From contig CAYSAJ010000025.1 in assembly GCA_964429005.1 (NCBI GenBank), forward strand, positions 1 to 23,887: 23,887 bases of DNA. Reading direction: 5' to 3'. A model generated the notes under the pieces. It saw only the letters and a program-made list of their open reading frames with translations, did not search any database and was not told the DNA's origin. Every line of letters begins with the position of its first letter. The first letter of the stretch is position 1. Positions 7,241-14,286 of the stretch are shown here, piece by piece. A program made the translations under genes and the position numbers. Source of the stretch: JACRBE01 sp964429005 (lineage in GTDB: Bacteria > Chlamydiota > Chlamydiia > Chlamydiales > JACRBE01).

Positions 7241-7726
7241 ATGGCTTCTATTAGTTCTTCAATGGTTTCAACAGCTGCTGGGGCTGGCTGCGAAACACCT
7301 AAATTGGATTGTCCAGTAGCTTCTATGGACTGCTTTACAGTAGAGATGGAAATGGCTCCTCCTGTAATAGATAGTGAAAAAGTGGCGAGATTATCGACTA
7401 AAGCTCTATATGCAATTTCAGCTGCAGCAGCGGGTGAAAGGGGCATGTCGGCGATTCTAAGCGCCCTAGAAAGGGAGGATAAAAAGTTTTTTCACGATTT
7501 TAGAAGGGGAAAAGCTCATTTAACAACTCAGCAATTAGAAGAGCTCTTAGCAACTGAATTGGCTGCTATTAAGAACAATAAAAGAACTATTGCAAATGGT
7601 CTTCTATTTCTATCAAAATTGGGCCCAATTAGCGAAGAATTCTTTATCGTTGCTAGAGATTATGCTAAGAAGATAAGAGATCCTCTTGTAAGCGAAATTA
7701 TTAGCAGATTTTCTCTGATCAGATAA
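7241..7726 (+). CDS. Unknown protein with Cys/Met-rich N-terminal tail (161 aa)
   Basis: I do not recognise this 161-residue protein. The first about 42 residues are Ala/Ser/Thr-rich and apparently unstructured, with Cys at 17, 24 and 31 (exactly seven apart) and Met at 1, 8, 29, 36 and 38. From about residue 45 it is predicted to be helical (SEKVARLSTKALYAISAAA, then TTQQLEELLATELAAIKNNK) to the end. There are no membrane segments and no signal peptide. It has its own promoter and ribosome-binding site and a hairpin after it, so it is a real monocistronic gene. An unstructured Ser/Ala/Thr-rich N-terminus is compatible with a type III secreted effector in a chlamydia, but that is speculation. 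Confidence 0.7.
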   Translation: MASISSSMVSTAAGAGCETPKLDCPVASMDCFTVEMEMAPPVIDSEKVARLSTKALYAISAAAAGERGMSAILSALEREDKKFFHDFRRGKAHLTTQQLEELLATELAAIKNNKRTIANGLLFLSKLGPISEEFFIVARDYAKKIRDPLVSEIISRFSLIR

Positions 7727-7757
7727 GGTTCTTACGTTGACACACCTCTAGCTTCTT

Positions 7758-7776
7758 GGGGCATGCTTAATGCCCC
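7758..7776 (+). terminator. Hairpin after the 161-aa gene
   Basis: GGGGCAT and ATGCCCC form a perfect 7-bp GC-rich stem with a GCTTA loop, 31 nt after the stop codon. The sequence after it is pyrimidine-rich (TCTCC) but not a T run, so termination may be inefficient or factor-dependent. Confidence 0.5.
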
Positions 7777-7832
7777 TCTCCAATATTCTCTGTCTATTGG
7801 AGATTCCAAAACACCTAGATGTCTCACCAATA

Positions 7833-8064
7833 TCACCAAAAATAAATTGATATCTGCATTCTCATTGAGTCTGCAGCGGCACTTAAAGCTTTGCCTTTCA
7901 CTCTAGAAGTCCCCATTTTAACTTTGCTTGAGGTAGATCTTGAATCAATCTTGGCTACGGGAATGTCCTCAGTGAAGCCCTGCGATTCATGAGAGGTAGA
8001 TAGGGGGGCAAAAAATCGATTTTGGAGAGTTTTGTAAGACAAAATCAGTTTTTTCTGCAATCAT
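7833..8064 (-). pseudogene. Possible decayed or frameshifted small reading frame
   Basis: The 468-bp gap between 7727 and 8194 holds no convincing intact gene. On the minus strand an ATG at 8064-8062 starts a 25-codon frame (MIAEKTDFVLQNSPKSIF...) that stops soon after a run of six C (G6 on the plus strand, near 8005). A shift at that run would continue into a second frame with a protein-like, Ser/Thr/Lys-rich composition (FTEDIPVAKIDSRSTSSKVK, then MGTSRVKGKALSAAADSM). That part loosely echoes the neighbouring 161-aa protein (PVA--D, KAL-AAA). No Shine-Dalgarno is visible. It could be a degraded paralogue, a phase-variable gene, or chance. Confidence 0.25.
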
Positions 8065-8118
8065 TAAACTATTAGTATATAAGAGCTTAATGATTTAATT
8101 TTTTAAATAACGAATTAC

Positions 8119-8189
8119 TACCAACTGTCTAAAAATTGGTAATTGACGAGCTATAGATCCTTTTGCTACCATAAAATTAGAAATTGGTA
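8119..8189 (+). promoter_or_regulatory. Tandem inverted-repeat operator over the fic promoter
   Basis: Two inverted repeats of identical geometry precede the Fic gene: TACCAA-N11-TTGGTA (8119-8141) and TACCAT-N11-TTGGTA (8167-8189). They are 48 bp apart start to start, and the second ends 5 bp before the ATG. A -35-like TTGACG (8143-8148) lies between them, and an 18-bp spacer puts the -10 (TACCAT, 8167-8172) on the first half-site of the second repeat. This is what an autoregulated or repressed promoter would look like. The likely binder is the winged-helix end of the Fic protein itself (inference). A separate 7-bp inverted repeat, TCATTAA/TTAATGA, is at 8061-8093. Confidence 0.6.
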
Positions 8190-8194
8190 GAATT

Positions 8195-9532
8195 ATGAAA
8201 CTTCCTAGCATACCCCCCAACGTTAGTTATGAGCAGATAGGAACTATTCTCTCTCCTGAAAAATGGAAGTTGATCTTAGAAATAGGTGCGATAACAGAAA
8301 AAGAGGGGAAATATCGCCATTGGGATGTTCTGCGTCATTTGGTTCCTCCTCAAGGTCTTACTCTAGAAGAATGGTGGATGGGGATAAAATTGCATCGCAC
8401 CTCAGGCAAAAAAGCAGTTCCTCTCCAAGATAGAAAGCATGAAGATCTTTTCTACTATAATTTAACGGACATGATTTTAGAGCAGATCCATCGCATAGAC
8501 ATGAGCATGGGTGGATGCCTTGATCTCCCTGAGCCTTTATTCGATCCTCATTTAAGAGATCAATATGTGATCCACACTCTCATCCAAGAAGCCATCACAT
8601 CAAGCCAACTTGAAGGTGCTTCTACAACTCGTCATGTTGCTAAAGAAATGTTGCGTCTTGGCAGAGCTCCTAGGGATGAAAGTGAACAGATGATATTCAA
8701 TAATTTTCGAACTATGGAAAAAATTCGAGAATGGAGGGATGAATCATTAACTCCTCAACTAGTTTTTGAAATCCACCGGATGATTACTGAAAATACTTTA
8801 GCTCATCCGGACCATGTTGGAAGATTTCGAAGCCCTGATGAAAAAATTGTCGTTGAAGACAATTTTTCTAAGGAAATACTGCATGAGCCTCCTGATGCAA
8901 ACCAATTACCTGCTCGGTTACAATCCATGTGTGATTTTGCCAATGGGCTGACCCCAAGTCAATATGTTCATCCAATCGTTCGTGCTATTATTTTACATTT
9001 TTGGCTATCCTATGATCATCCTTTTGTCGATGGTAACGGTAGAACGGCCAGAGCATTATTTTATTGGTGTATGTTAAAAAATAAATACTGGATTTTTGAG
9101 TTTATTTCGATTTCTGAAATGATTTTAAAGGCTCCTGCACAGTACGGTCAAGCTTTCCTCTACACAGAAACAGATCAAAATGATTTAACATATTTTATTC
9201 TTCATCAAATAACCATTTTGCAGAAATCGATCAACTCCCTCCATAATTATGTCACCCGAAAAACGCAACAAGTAGAGGCCCTTCAATCCATACTCAGATC
9301 AGTAACATATTTCAATCATCGGCAAGAAGCTCTTCTCATCCATGCTTTAGATAATCCCGGCACGATTTATACAATCGAAGGGCATAAAAATAGTCATAAT
9401 ATAGCCTACGACACTGCAAGAAATGACCTTAAGGGCTTAGTAAAAAAAGGACTCTTGTTCTTGAAAAAAAGGGGAAAAGCTTTTGTATTTAGTGCAGCCC
9501 CCAATTTATCAGAATTATTGAAAAAATTGTAA
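8195..9532 (+). CDS. Fic family protein, class II adenylyltransferase
   Basis: A 445-residue Fic protein. The catalytic motif HPFVDGNGRTAR is complete (residues 275-286), with His275 as the general base, so AMPylation from ATP is expected. The inhibitory motif (S/T)xxxE(G/N) is present N-terminal to the Fic core as SSQLEG (136-141), with Glu140 as the arginine-competing glutamate. This makes it a self-inhibited class II Fic. The N-terminal about 120 residues match the Fic_N-type region, and the C-terminal about 85 residues look like a winged helix (TARNDLKGLVKKGLL, 408-422). Such Fic-HTH proteins are usually cytosolic housekeeping or regulatory enzymes rather than secreted toxins; no signal peptide is seen. 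Two inverted repeats cover its promoter. A DUF3185 gene follows after 64 nt. Confidence 0.92.
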   Translation: MKLPSIPPNVSYEQIGTILSPEKWKLILEIGAITEKEGKYRHWDVLRHLVPPQGLTLEEWWMGIKLHRTSGKKAVPLQDRKHEDLFYYNLTDMILEQIHRIDMSMGGCLDLPEPLFDPHLRDQYVIHTLIQEAITSSQLEGASTTRHVAKEMLRLGRAPRDESEQMIFNNFRTMEKIREWRDESLTPQLVFEIHRMITENTLAHPDHVGRFRSPDEKIVVEDNFSKEILHEPPDANQLPARLQSMCDFANGLTPSQYVHPIVRAIILHFWLSYDHPFVDGNGRTARALFYWCMLKNKYWIFEFISISEMILKAPAQYGQAFLYTETDQNDLTYFILHQITILQKSINSLHNYVTRKTQQVEALQSILRSVTYFNHRQEALLIHALDNPGTIYTIEGHKNSHNIAYDTARNDLKGLVKKGLLFLKKRGKAFVFSAAPNLSELLKKL

Positions 9533-9596
9533 TTTGAATAGTTTTGATATTATTATGCATGTATTATTCATAATGTCGCCTAACATGGAGGCTATT

Positions 9597-9809
9597 ATGA
9601 ATAATAAAAGACTAGCAGGAGTCGCAATTATCATTATTGGTGTTATACTTCTTGTATTTGGACTTAGTTCTTCGAGTGCCCTTCCTGATAAACTTTCTCA
9701 TGGTATTACAGGTCGATATACTGAAAACACCATGTGGTATCTCATCGGAGGTGTCAGTATGATTGTCGGTGGTGGTGCTCTTTCATTTATGGGACGCCCT
9801 AAAATGTAA
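9597..9809 (+). CDS. DUF3185 family small membrane protein
   Basis: A 70-residue protein with two hydrophobic helices (about 7-24 and 46-64) flanking a polar stretch SSALPDKLSHGITGRYTENT, the arrangement and spacing of DUF3185. It ends in RPKM. The start at 9597 is chosen over upstream ATGs (the frame is open to 9534) because GGAGG at 9587-9591 lies 5 nt before it and the family begins at this point. Function is unknown; the protein is probably in the inner membrane. A strong hairpin terminator follows 8 nt after the stop. It may be co-transcribed with fic. Confidence 0.75.
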   Translation: MNNKRLAGVAIIIIGVILLVFGLSSSSALPDKLSHGITGRYTENTMWYLIGGVSMIVGGGALSFMGRPKM

Positions 9810-9817
9810 TTGCCCAA

Positions 9818-9839
9818 AAGCCGGGATTTTTCCCGGCTT
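9818..9839 (+). terminator. Intrinsic terminator after the DUF3185 gene
   Basis: AAGCCGGGA and TCCCGGCTT form a perfect 9-bp stem with a TTTT loop. The U tract is displaced: CCATC and an A run precede TTTCTATTTTTT. It separates the fic transcript from the following gene. Confidence 0.75.
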
Positions 9840-9911
9840 CCATCAAAAAAATTTCTATTTTTTAACTCTTCTTTTTTCTTACAATTTCTCCCTGTTATTC
9901 AGGAGTCTCTT

Positions 9912-10367
9912 ATGTGGGTAAAAGCTGCAGATAGGCTACTATGTAGCGCAGCGGCGGGCATTCTATATTTTGTCTATCAAGAGCAGGCTCCTACTGTTAA
10001 AGTCAGAGGAAGTTGCTCTTATACATCAGGCGGGGAACATCGAACCCATGATATAAAAGAAATGGGTGATCTCTTGAGCTATCTAGGAAAAATGGAGGCA
10101 AAACGGCTTGAGCGCTGCTCAGGCACTTGTACCATGCAGGCTAAAGTTGTAGCTTATAGGTCTCAAAAAGAATCAGAGCACACTTCGGAAGACGAAGAAG
10201 AAAGAAATTATCAAGTAGCGATCACTGTTGATCCACCGCATGATTCAAGAAAAAGTTGTGATGCCTATGAAGACGGCGTAGATAAAATCAGAACCTTTGT
10301 TCGGTGTATGGAAGAAGCTCCGTTCCAATCGACCGTTAAAAAATGCATGGAAGAGAAACTTCGGTAA
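9912..10367 (+). CDS. Unknown protein with N-terminal hydrophobic segment (151 aa)
   Basis: I do not recognise this 151-residue protein. The start at 9912 is chosen because AGGAG (9901-9905) lies 6 nt before it; the frame is open back to 9810, but that part would cross the upstream terminator. Residues about 7-22 (DRLLCSAAAGILYFVY) are a short hydrophobic segment that could anchor it or act as a signal. The rest is soluble and charged, with an acidic patch (SEDEEERNY), and Cys residues occur in pairs suggestive of disulphides or metal binding (ERCSGTC, SCDAYED, VRCMEE, KKCMEE). The SDR gene starts 6 nt after its stop, so the two are likely co-transcribed. Confidence 0.65.
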   Translation: MWVKAADRLLCSAAAGILYFVYQEQAPTVKVRGSCSYTSGGEHRTHDIKEMGDLLSYLGKMEAKRLERCSGTCTMQAKVVAYRSQKESEHTSEDEEERNYQVAITVDPPHDSRKSCDAYEDGVDKIRTFVRCMEEAPFQSTVKKCMEEKLR

Positions 10368-10373
10368 ATAATT

Positions 10374-11222
10374 ATGACTAAGAAAACAATAGTAATAACA
10401 GGTGGAAGCAGAGGTATAGGTCTTGCTATAGCTCTGAAGTTTGCGGCAGAAAAATACCAGATCGCCATTCTTACAAAAGATTCTCCAGAGGCTTTGAAGA
10501 ATCTTTCTGCGCAAATTGAAGGGGTCGGCGGAACATGTTTAATCATCGAGGGGAGTGTGGATGATATCTTTTTTGTGCAAAAAGGAGTTGAAGAAACTCT
10601 CTCTCGTTTTCAAACTATCGATGTCGTTGTGAATAACACAAGCGCGACATGCTTTTCTAATACTCTTTCTACATCCCCTGAGCAATTTGATCTTATGATG
10701 AATACCAGTGCGAAAGCAGCTTTTTTCTTATCTAGAGCGGCAATTCCTGCTTTGAAGAGATCTTCAAATCCGCATATCATCAATATTTCCCCTCCACTTA
10801 ATATCGAACCTAGATGGCTCAAAAATCATTTAGGGTTTTCTCTAGGAAAATATGCGATGAGCATGTGTACCATGGGAATGGCAGCAGAATTTCGTGAAGA
10901 AGGGATCGCGATCAATTCTTTATGGCCACAAACAACAATAGCTACTCCTACCATTAAGGCTCATTTTGTTCATGAGGTATATGAATCGAGTCGTTACCCT
11001 AGTATTATGGCAGATGCTGCTTATATCCTGTCGGAAAAAGACTCAAAAAAATGTACAGGACATTTTTTTTCGGATGAAGAATTACTTCGAGATCATGGAT
11101 GCAATAATCTGTCTAGATATGCCGTAAATCCAAGCAAACCATTAATGGCAGCACTATTTATGCCGAAGAAACCAGGTATGGTAGATCTGTCATCTGAGTT
11201 ATTTCTTTCGAAGGATCTCTAA
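10374..11222 (+). CDS. HSDL2-like short-chain dehydrogenase, catalytic Tyr replaced
   Basis: A 282-residue SDR with the Rossmann motif TGGSRGIG (residues 9-16), NNTSA (87-91, normally NNASA) and the HSDL2-type segment HIINISPPLNIEPRW containing Ser139. The C-terminal NSLWPQTTIATPTIK is also that subfamily's. The active-site YxxxK motif reads FSLGK: Phe155 takes the place of the catalytic Tyr while Lys159 is kept, and the surrounding KYAMSMCTMGMAAEF is well conserved. The codon is TTT, one base from TAT. The protein is otherwise intact and complete, so it may be a pseudoenzyme, have an altered reaction, or reflect a sequencing error. No good Shine-Dalgarno is seen; translation may couple to the upstream gene 6 nt away. 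Confidence 0.85.
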   Translation: MTKKTIVITGGSRGIGLAIALKFAAEKYQIAILTKDSPEALKNLSAQIEGVGGTCLIIEGSVDDIFFVQKGVEETLSRFQTIDVVVNNTSATCFSNTLSTSPEQFDLMMNTSAKAAFFLSRAAIPALKRSSNPHIINISPPLNIEPRWLKNHLGFSLGKYAMSMCTMGMAAEFREEGIAINSLWPQTTIATPTIKAHFVHEVYESSRYPSIMADAAYILSEKDSKKCTGHFFSDEELLRDHGCNNLSRYAVNPSKPLMAALFMPKKPGMVDLSSELFLSKDL

Positions 11223-11251
11223 AAAGATCTAATGCGATTTCTTTTTGATGC

Positions 11252-12541
11252 TCACGCTCTTTTTGATAGGGGCAACAGGAGTAAAGGGATGAACATTTCG
11301 TCAGGAGTAAGCCCTCCATGGTGACCTTTGAAAGTAAATTCAAAGCGATTTTTCTCATACCAACTGACCGATTCTCCCGCAAAGGGAAGGATCACAAGGT
11401 TCCCAAGCCGATCTAACAGCGCTTTAGAAGGCTTTTTCGATCCGAAGATATTTTTCTGGATTAGATCTTCGCTTAAATAAACTTCGGCAATACCAGTAAA
11501 ATGGTGAGAGAGCTTTTTGTGAAGAGGGAGAAGATGCTCCTGCTCTACATATAAAAAGAGATCACGCCCTGAGCCCCCCATAAGAAGCGTTTCACCATGG
11601 CGGTTTTTCCTGAGCATCTTTTCAACCCCAGGAATTTCTAAATTAAGATAATGAGTTGTGTCGGGATTCACTTCGACTTGTCCATGATCTGCTGTGATGG
11701 CAAGAAGTGTTTTGCCCTCTGTTCTTTTAAGCTTTTGGAAAAACTCTCTTTCAAGATTTGTAAAAATGCGATCTGCAGTCTCATCCAGAGCCTGTGAGTT
11801 GGGTCCATGAATATGACAAGTCGTGTCAAAAGCATCAATATAGAGGAAAAAGTAGGATTTCTCTTTGGCTCTGCCAAGAAGGTCTGCAAGGAGAGATAAC
11901 GATTCCTCTATACTTTTGTATCCAAAAACTTTTGCTCCATGAAAAACGACATCGGAAAAAGGAGAGGGGGTATAGTTGGCATGTTGCAATACAAAAGAAG
12001 AAATCCCAGCTTTTGCAAGCTCATCATAAAGGGTCTTTTTGGGGAAAAATGTTGTAGGGGAAAACCCTTTTTTTAGAAGACTATTTCTCTCATGATCTCC
12101 CGCTAAAGAAAAAAGTAGGGGAGCTATGATCTGATCAACCTGAGGCTCATAATAAAACCATTCGTAAATGCCACTTTCAGATACAGGAAGTCCTGTGTGG
12201 ATCGTCGTCATGTGACAAGCTGTTGTCGAGGGAAATTGTGATGTGAGCTGAGAAACAACGCCCACATCCATAAACCGCTTAAGAAAAGGATAGCGGTCTT
12301 TATATTTCTCCCAAAATCGCCAACCAAAAGCATCAAGAACGATGAGCACCACTTGGTCATAGTCCACAGGAAGGGATCCGAGTACATCTTTAGGTAACAG
12401 GGACTTCTTTTTTTCAAGTCCTAGACGATTCTGAATGAATGTAGGAAGCTGAGAAAAGCAATACGAATCATAAAGAGGATGGATAAATTGTGTCGAAAAA
12501 GTTGAAGCTTGAACTGAGCGTAGAGAAGAAAGATTGAGCAT
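11252..12541 (-). CDS. Alkaline phosphatase superfamily phosphodiesterase/pyrophosphatase
   Basis: A 429-residue enzyme of the type I phosphodiesterase/nucleotide pyrophosphatase family. The two-metal site is complete: Asp70 in VVLIVLDAFGW, the Thr nucleophile in FPSTTACH (Thr106 or Thr107), Asp239 and His243 in DTTCH, Asp285 and His286 in ITADHGQ, and His407/408 in GHHGG. No signal peptide or membrane helix is seen, so it appears cytosolic. The substrate cannot be told from sequence; nucleotide, phosphonate or sugar phosphodiesters are all used in this family. It is convergent with the SDR gene, 29 nt apart, with no clear terminator. The Shine-Dalgarno is weak. Confidence 0.85.
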   Translation of the reverse strand: MLNLSSLRSVQASTFSTQFIHPLYDSYCFSQLPTFIQNRLGLEKKKSLLPKDVLGSLPVDYDQVVLIVLDAFGWRFWEKYKDRYPFLKRFMDVGVVSQLTSQFPSTTACHMTTIHTGLPVSESGIYEWFYYEPQVDQIIAPLLFSLAGDHERNSLLKKGFSPTTFFPKKTLYDELAKAGISSFVLQHANYTPSPFSDVVFHGAKVFGYKSIEESLSLLADLLGRAKEKSYFFLYIDAFDTTCHIHGPNSQALDETADRIFTNLEREFFQKLKRTEGKTLLAITADHGQVEVNPDTTHYLNLEIPGVEKMLRKNRHGETLLMGGSGRDLFLYVEQEHLLPLHKKLSHHFTGIAEVYLSEDLIQKNIFGSKKPSKALLDRLGNLVILPFAGESVSWYEKNRFEFTFKGHHGGLTPDEMFIPLLLLPLSKRA

Positions 12542-12661
12542 GGGTTTTGTTATGGTCTTATTGTTTACCTTACTCTTTTTTCTACAAAAAGAAAAAGAAT
12601 TTAGGAAAGAGGAAGATTATGGCGACCTTTTCGTGTAAATAATATTTTTAATAAATAGGAT

Positions 12662-12689
12662 TTGAATATTTAATATTTATGCTTATAAT
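12662..12689 (+). promoter_or_regulatory. Promoter of the His-leader/ABC importer transcript
   Basis: TTGAAT (12662-12667) and a perfect TATAAT (12684-12689) are 16 bp apart. Transcription should start near 12696, about 23 nt before the leader peptide ATG. It lies in the 333-bp gap between the divergent phosphodiesterase gene and the binding-protein gene; the first 120 bp of that gap (12542-12661) show only AT-rich sequence and a trivial 7-codon frame. Confidence 0.65.
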
Positions 12690-12718
12690 CAGACTATCTT
12701 CTAAGCAAGGAAGTTATT

Positions 12719-12790
12719 ATGAAAAGGCCTATTTTTTTCTCTTTAGTTTCTCCTTTCGTACCTTCTTGCCATCATCATCATAGCATCTAA
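12719..12790 (+). CDS. Histidine-rich leader peptide (attenuator, 23 aa)
   Basis: A short open frame of 23 codons, MKRPIFFSLVSPFVPSCHHH plus HSI, with AAGGAAG ending 5 nt before the ATG, a textbook ribosome-binding arrangement. Codons 18-21 are four consecutive CAT (12770-12781), only three codons from the stop at 12788-12790. The terminator hairpin begins 10 nt after the stop. This matches the logic of ribosome-mediated attenuation as in the enterobacterial his operon leader: when charged tRNA-His is scarce the ribosome stalls in the His run and termination is relieved. The downstream genes form an amino-acid importer, which suits that control. The peptide is unlikely to act by itself, although the CHHHH run could bind metal. 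Confidence 0.7.
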   Translation: MKRPIFFSLVSPFVPSCHHHHSI

Positions 12791-12800
12791 TTGTCCATTA

Positions 12801-12842
12801 GCTAACAGATAGTTTTTATCTATCTGCGTAGCCTCGTTTTTT
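12801..12842 (+). terminator. Leader terminator (attenuator hairpin) before the ABC importer
   Basis: GCTA-A-CAGATAG (12801-12812) pairs with CTATCTG-CG-TAGC (12820-12832): a 7-bp inner stem with a TTTTTAT loop and a 4-bp outer stem around a small asymmetric bulge. CTCG and then six T (12837-12842) follow. It stands between the His-rich leader peptide and the binding-protein gene, 32 nt before its ATG. A weak hairpin CTAAT/ATTAG (12787-12801) overlaps its base, and CTATCT at 12694-12699 could pair with AGATAG of the left arm if the transcript includes it. A clean antiterminator was not identified by eye. Confidence 0.7.
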
Positions 12843-12874
12843 ATTTTAAAATATTTTTTTACACAGGTTTTTCA

Positions 12875-13627
12875 ATGAAAAAGTTCATTTTTTCTTTATT
12901 GCTTTCTGCTTCTTTATTCGCAGCAGAAACAAAACCACTCGTTGTCGGCACAACCAGCGGCTATGCTCCTTTTGTAAGCCTTGATAGCAAAGGCAACTAC
13001 GAAGGATTTGATATTGATTTTGCTGAGGAGCTCGGCAAAAAATTAGGTCGAAAAATCATCTTGAAAGATTGCGGCACTATGCCAGGCCTTCTTCTCTCTC
13101 TTGATCAGAAAAAAGTCGATATCGTGATTTGGGCCGTTTCCATTACCCCAGAAAGAGAGACAAAAATGGATATGGTTTATTACCAAGGAGAGAAGGTTCA
13201 GCAGATGCCTTTCCTTTTCTGGAAAGAAATACCCAGCAATATCGACTCGATCGAGGACCTAGGGACGAAAATCAAAGGATCAGTGAGCGTCGAAGCAGGA
13301 TCCTTTCAAGAAGGTGTGTTAAAAAACTATCCTAAAGTGCGTCTCAAGCAAGTCGAAAAAATCTCCGACGCCCTCATGGAAATACGTTATGGTAAATCCA
13401 TCGCTGCCATGGCAGATCCATCACTTGTTCAAGAGATCACTTCTCAATACCCCGAAATTAAGGTGTTGCAGCTACCGCTCAGACCTGAGGAATATTCACT
13501 CGGGAATGGGATCTGTATCAATAAGAAAGATAAACCGCTTACTCAATCGATTGAGCAAGCTGTCCAGGAACTTCAAAAAGAAGGGGTCATCGCAGACCTT
13601 GAGAAAAAATGGGGGATCATCCGATGA
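12875..13627 (+). CDS. Amino-acid ABC transporter, periplasmic binding protein
   Basis: A 250-residue SBP_bac_3 family protein with a cleavable signal peptide (MKKFIFSLLLSASLFAAETK, cut near residue 17) and no lipobox, so it is soluble in the periplasm. It shows VGTTSGYAPFVSLDSKGNYE (first strand and binding loop), GFDIDFAEELGKKLG, the ligand-carboxylate arginine in SITPERETKM (Arg94) and an Asp in AAMADPSLV (Asp181) where family members bind the alpha-amino group. It is most like the HisJ/ArtJ/GlnH group. Histidine as substrate is inferred only from the His-codon leader upstream; arginine (as for chlamydial ArtJ) or another polar amino acid is possible. It overlaps the permease start by 4 nt (ATGA). 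Confidence 0.88.
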   Translation: MKKFIFSLLLSASLFAAETKPLVVGTTSGYAPFVSLDSKGNYEGFDIDFAEELGKKLGRKIILKDCGTMPGLLLSLDQKKVDIVIWAVSITPERETKMDMVYYQGEKVQQMPFLFWKEIPSNIDSIEDLGTKIKGSVSVEAGSFQEGVLKNYPKVRLKQVEKISDALMEIRYGKSIAAMADPSLVQEITSQYPEIKVLQLPLRPEEYSLGNGICINKKDKPLTQSIEQAVQELQKEGVIADLEKKWGIIR

Positions 13628-14286
13628 ACGATTTTTTCTCTTTAGCCTACAGGTCTCTTCCACTTCTCATGAAGGGAACGAAACTGACCCTGGAGGTTTT
13701 AATATTATCAATGATCATCAGCTTAATAGCAGGAATAATTTTTGGCGCTCTCTCAGCGGATCGCTTTAAAATTCCCCTCATTTCACCTATTGTTCGATGG
13801 GTGACATTTATGCTGCGTGCCATTCCGTTCTATGTGCAGCTCCTCATTGTCTATTTTGTGCTGCCCGATCTCTTTGGATGGAATTTAGAGCCTTTCCCAG
13901 CTTCTGTTCTCGCTTTAGGACTATGCTCTTCAGGATATGTATCCCAAATTATTAAATCAGGCACAGATTCCCTTCCCTCATGTCAGTGGGAAGGGGCCTA
14001 CTGCCTCGGCTATAATTCTTTCCAGACACTTAGATACATCATCTTACCTCAAGTTGTTCGCAATATGCTTCCAGCCCTTGCAGGTGAAGTTGATGCGATG
14101 CTCAAGAGCACAGCTATTGTATCATCTATAGGGCTGCTCGAGCTGACAAGAGCCGGTATGAATTTAGTGAGTCGTGAGATGGAGCCTATCCCTATTTATC
14201 TTATGGTCGCTTTTCTCTATCTTCTTCTATCTGCTTTGCTAAATTTCCTCATGAAAAAGGTGAAAAGGAGACTTAGCTATGCTTAG
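13624..14286 (+). CDS. Amino-acid ABC transporter permease
   Basis: A 220-residue inner-membrane permease of the HisM/GlnP type (BPD_transp_1). About five hydrophobic helices are visible, and the EAA loop that docks on the ATPase reads EGAYCLGYNSFQTLRYIILP. The start at 13624 is preferred over the in-frame ATG at 13609, because it overlaps the binding-protein stop as ATGA and GGGGG lies 8 nt before it; the family also begins near here. Only one permease gene is present, so it presumably works as a homodimer, unlike the HisQ/HisM pair. It overlaps the ATPase gene by 8 nt. Confidence 0.88.
   Translation: MNDFFSLAYRSLPLLMKGTKLTLEVLILSMIISLIAGIIFGALSADRFKIPLISPIVRWVTFMLRAIPFYVQLLIVYFVLPDLFGWNLEPFPASVLALGLCSSGYVSQIIKSGTDSLPSCQWEGAYCLGYNSFQTLRYIILPQVVRNMLPALAGEVDAMLKSTAIVSSIGLLELTRAGMNLVSREMEPIPIYLMVAFLYLLLSALLNFLMKKVKRRLSYA

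Noticed and set aside
8061..8093. TCATTAA/TTAATGA inverted repeat as a terminator
   Set aside because: The arms are A/T-rich, the loop is 19 nt, and no upstream plus-strand gene needs it.
9810..9911. Extended N-terminus of the 151-aa unknown protein
   Set aside because: It would begin right after the DUF3185 stop and read through a strong terminator hairpin; AGGAG supports 9912.
10245..10546. Two overlapping minus-strand frames at the junction of the 151-aa and SDR genes
   Set aside because: Both are antisense to better supported genes and show no start signals.
12770..12781. CATCATCATCAT as a simple trinucleotide repeat only
   Set aside because: Four units could be chance, but they are in frame in a peptide with a good ribosome-binding site, promoter and terminator before an amino-acid importer, so the attenuator reading is preferred.
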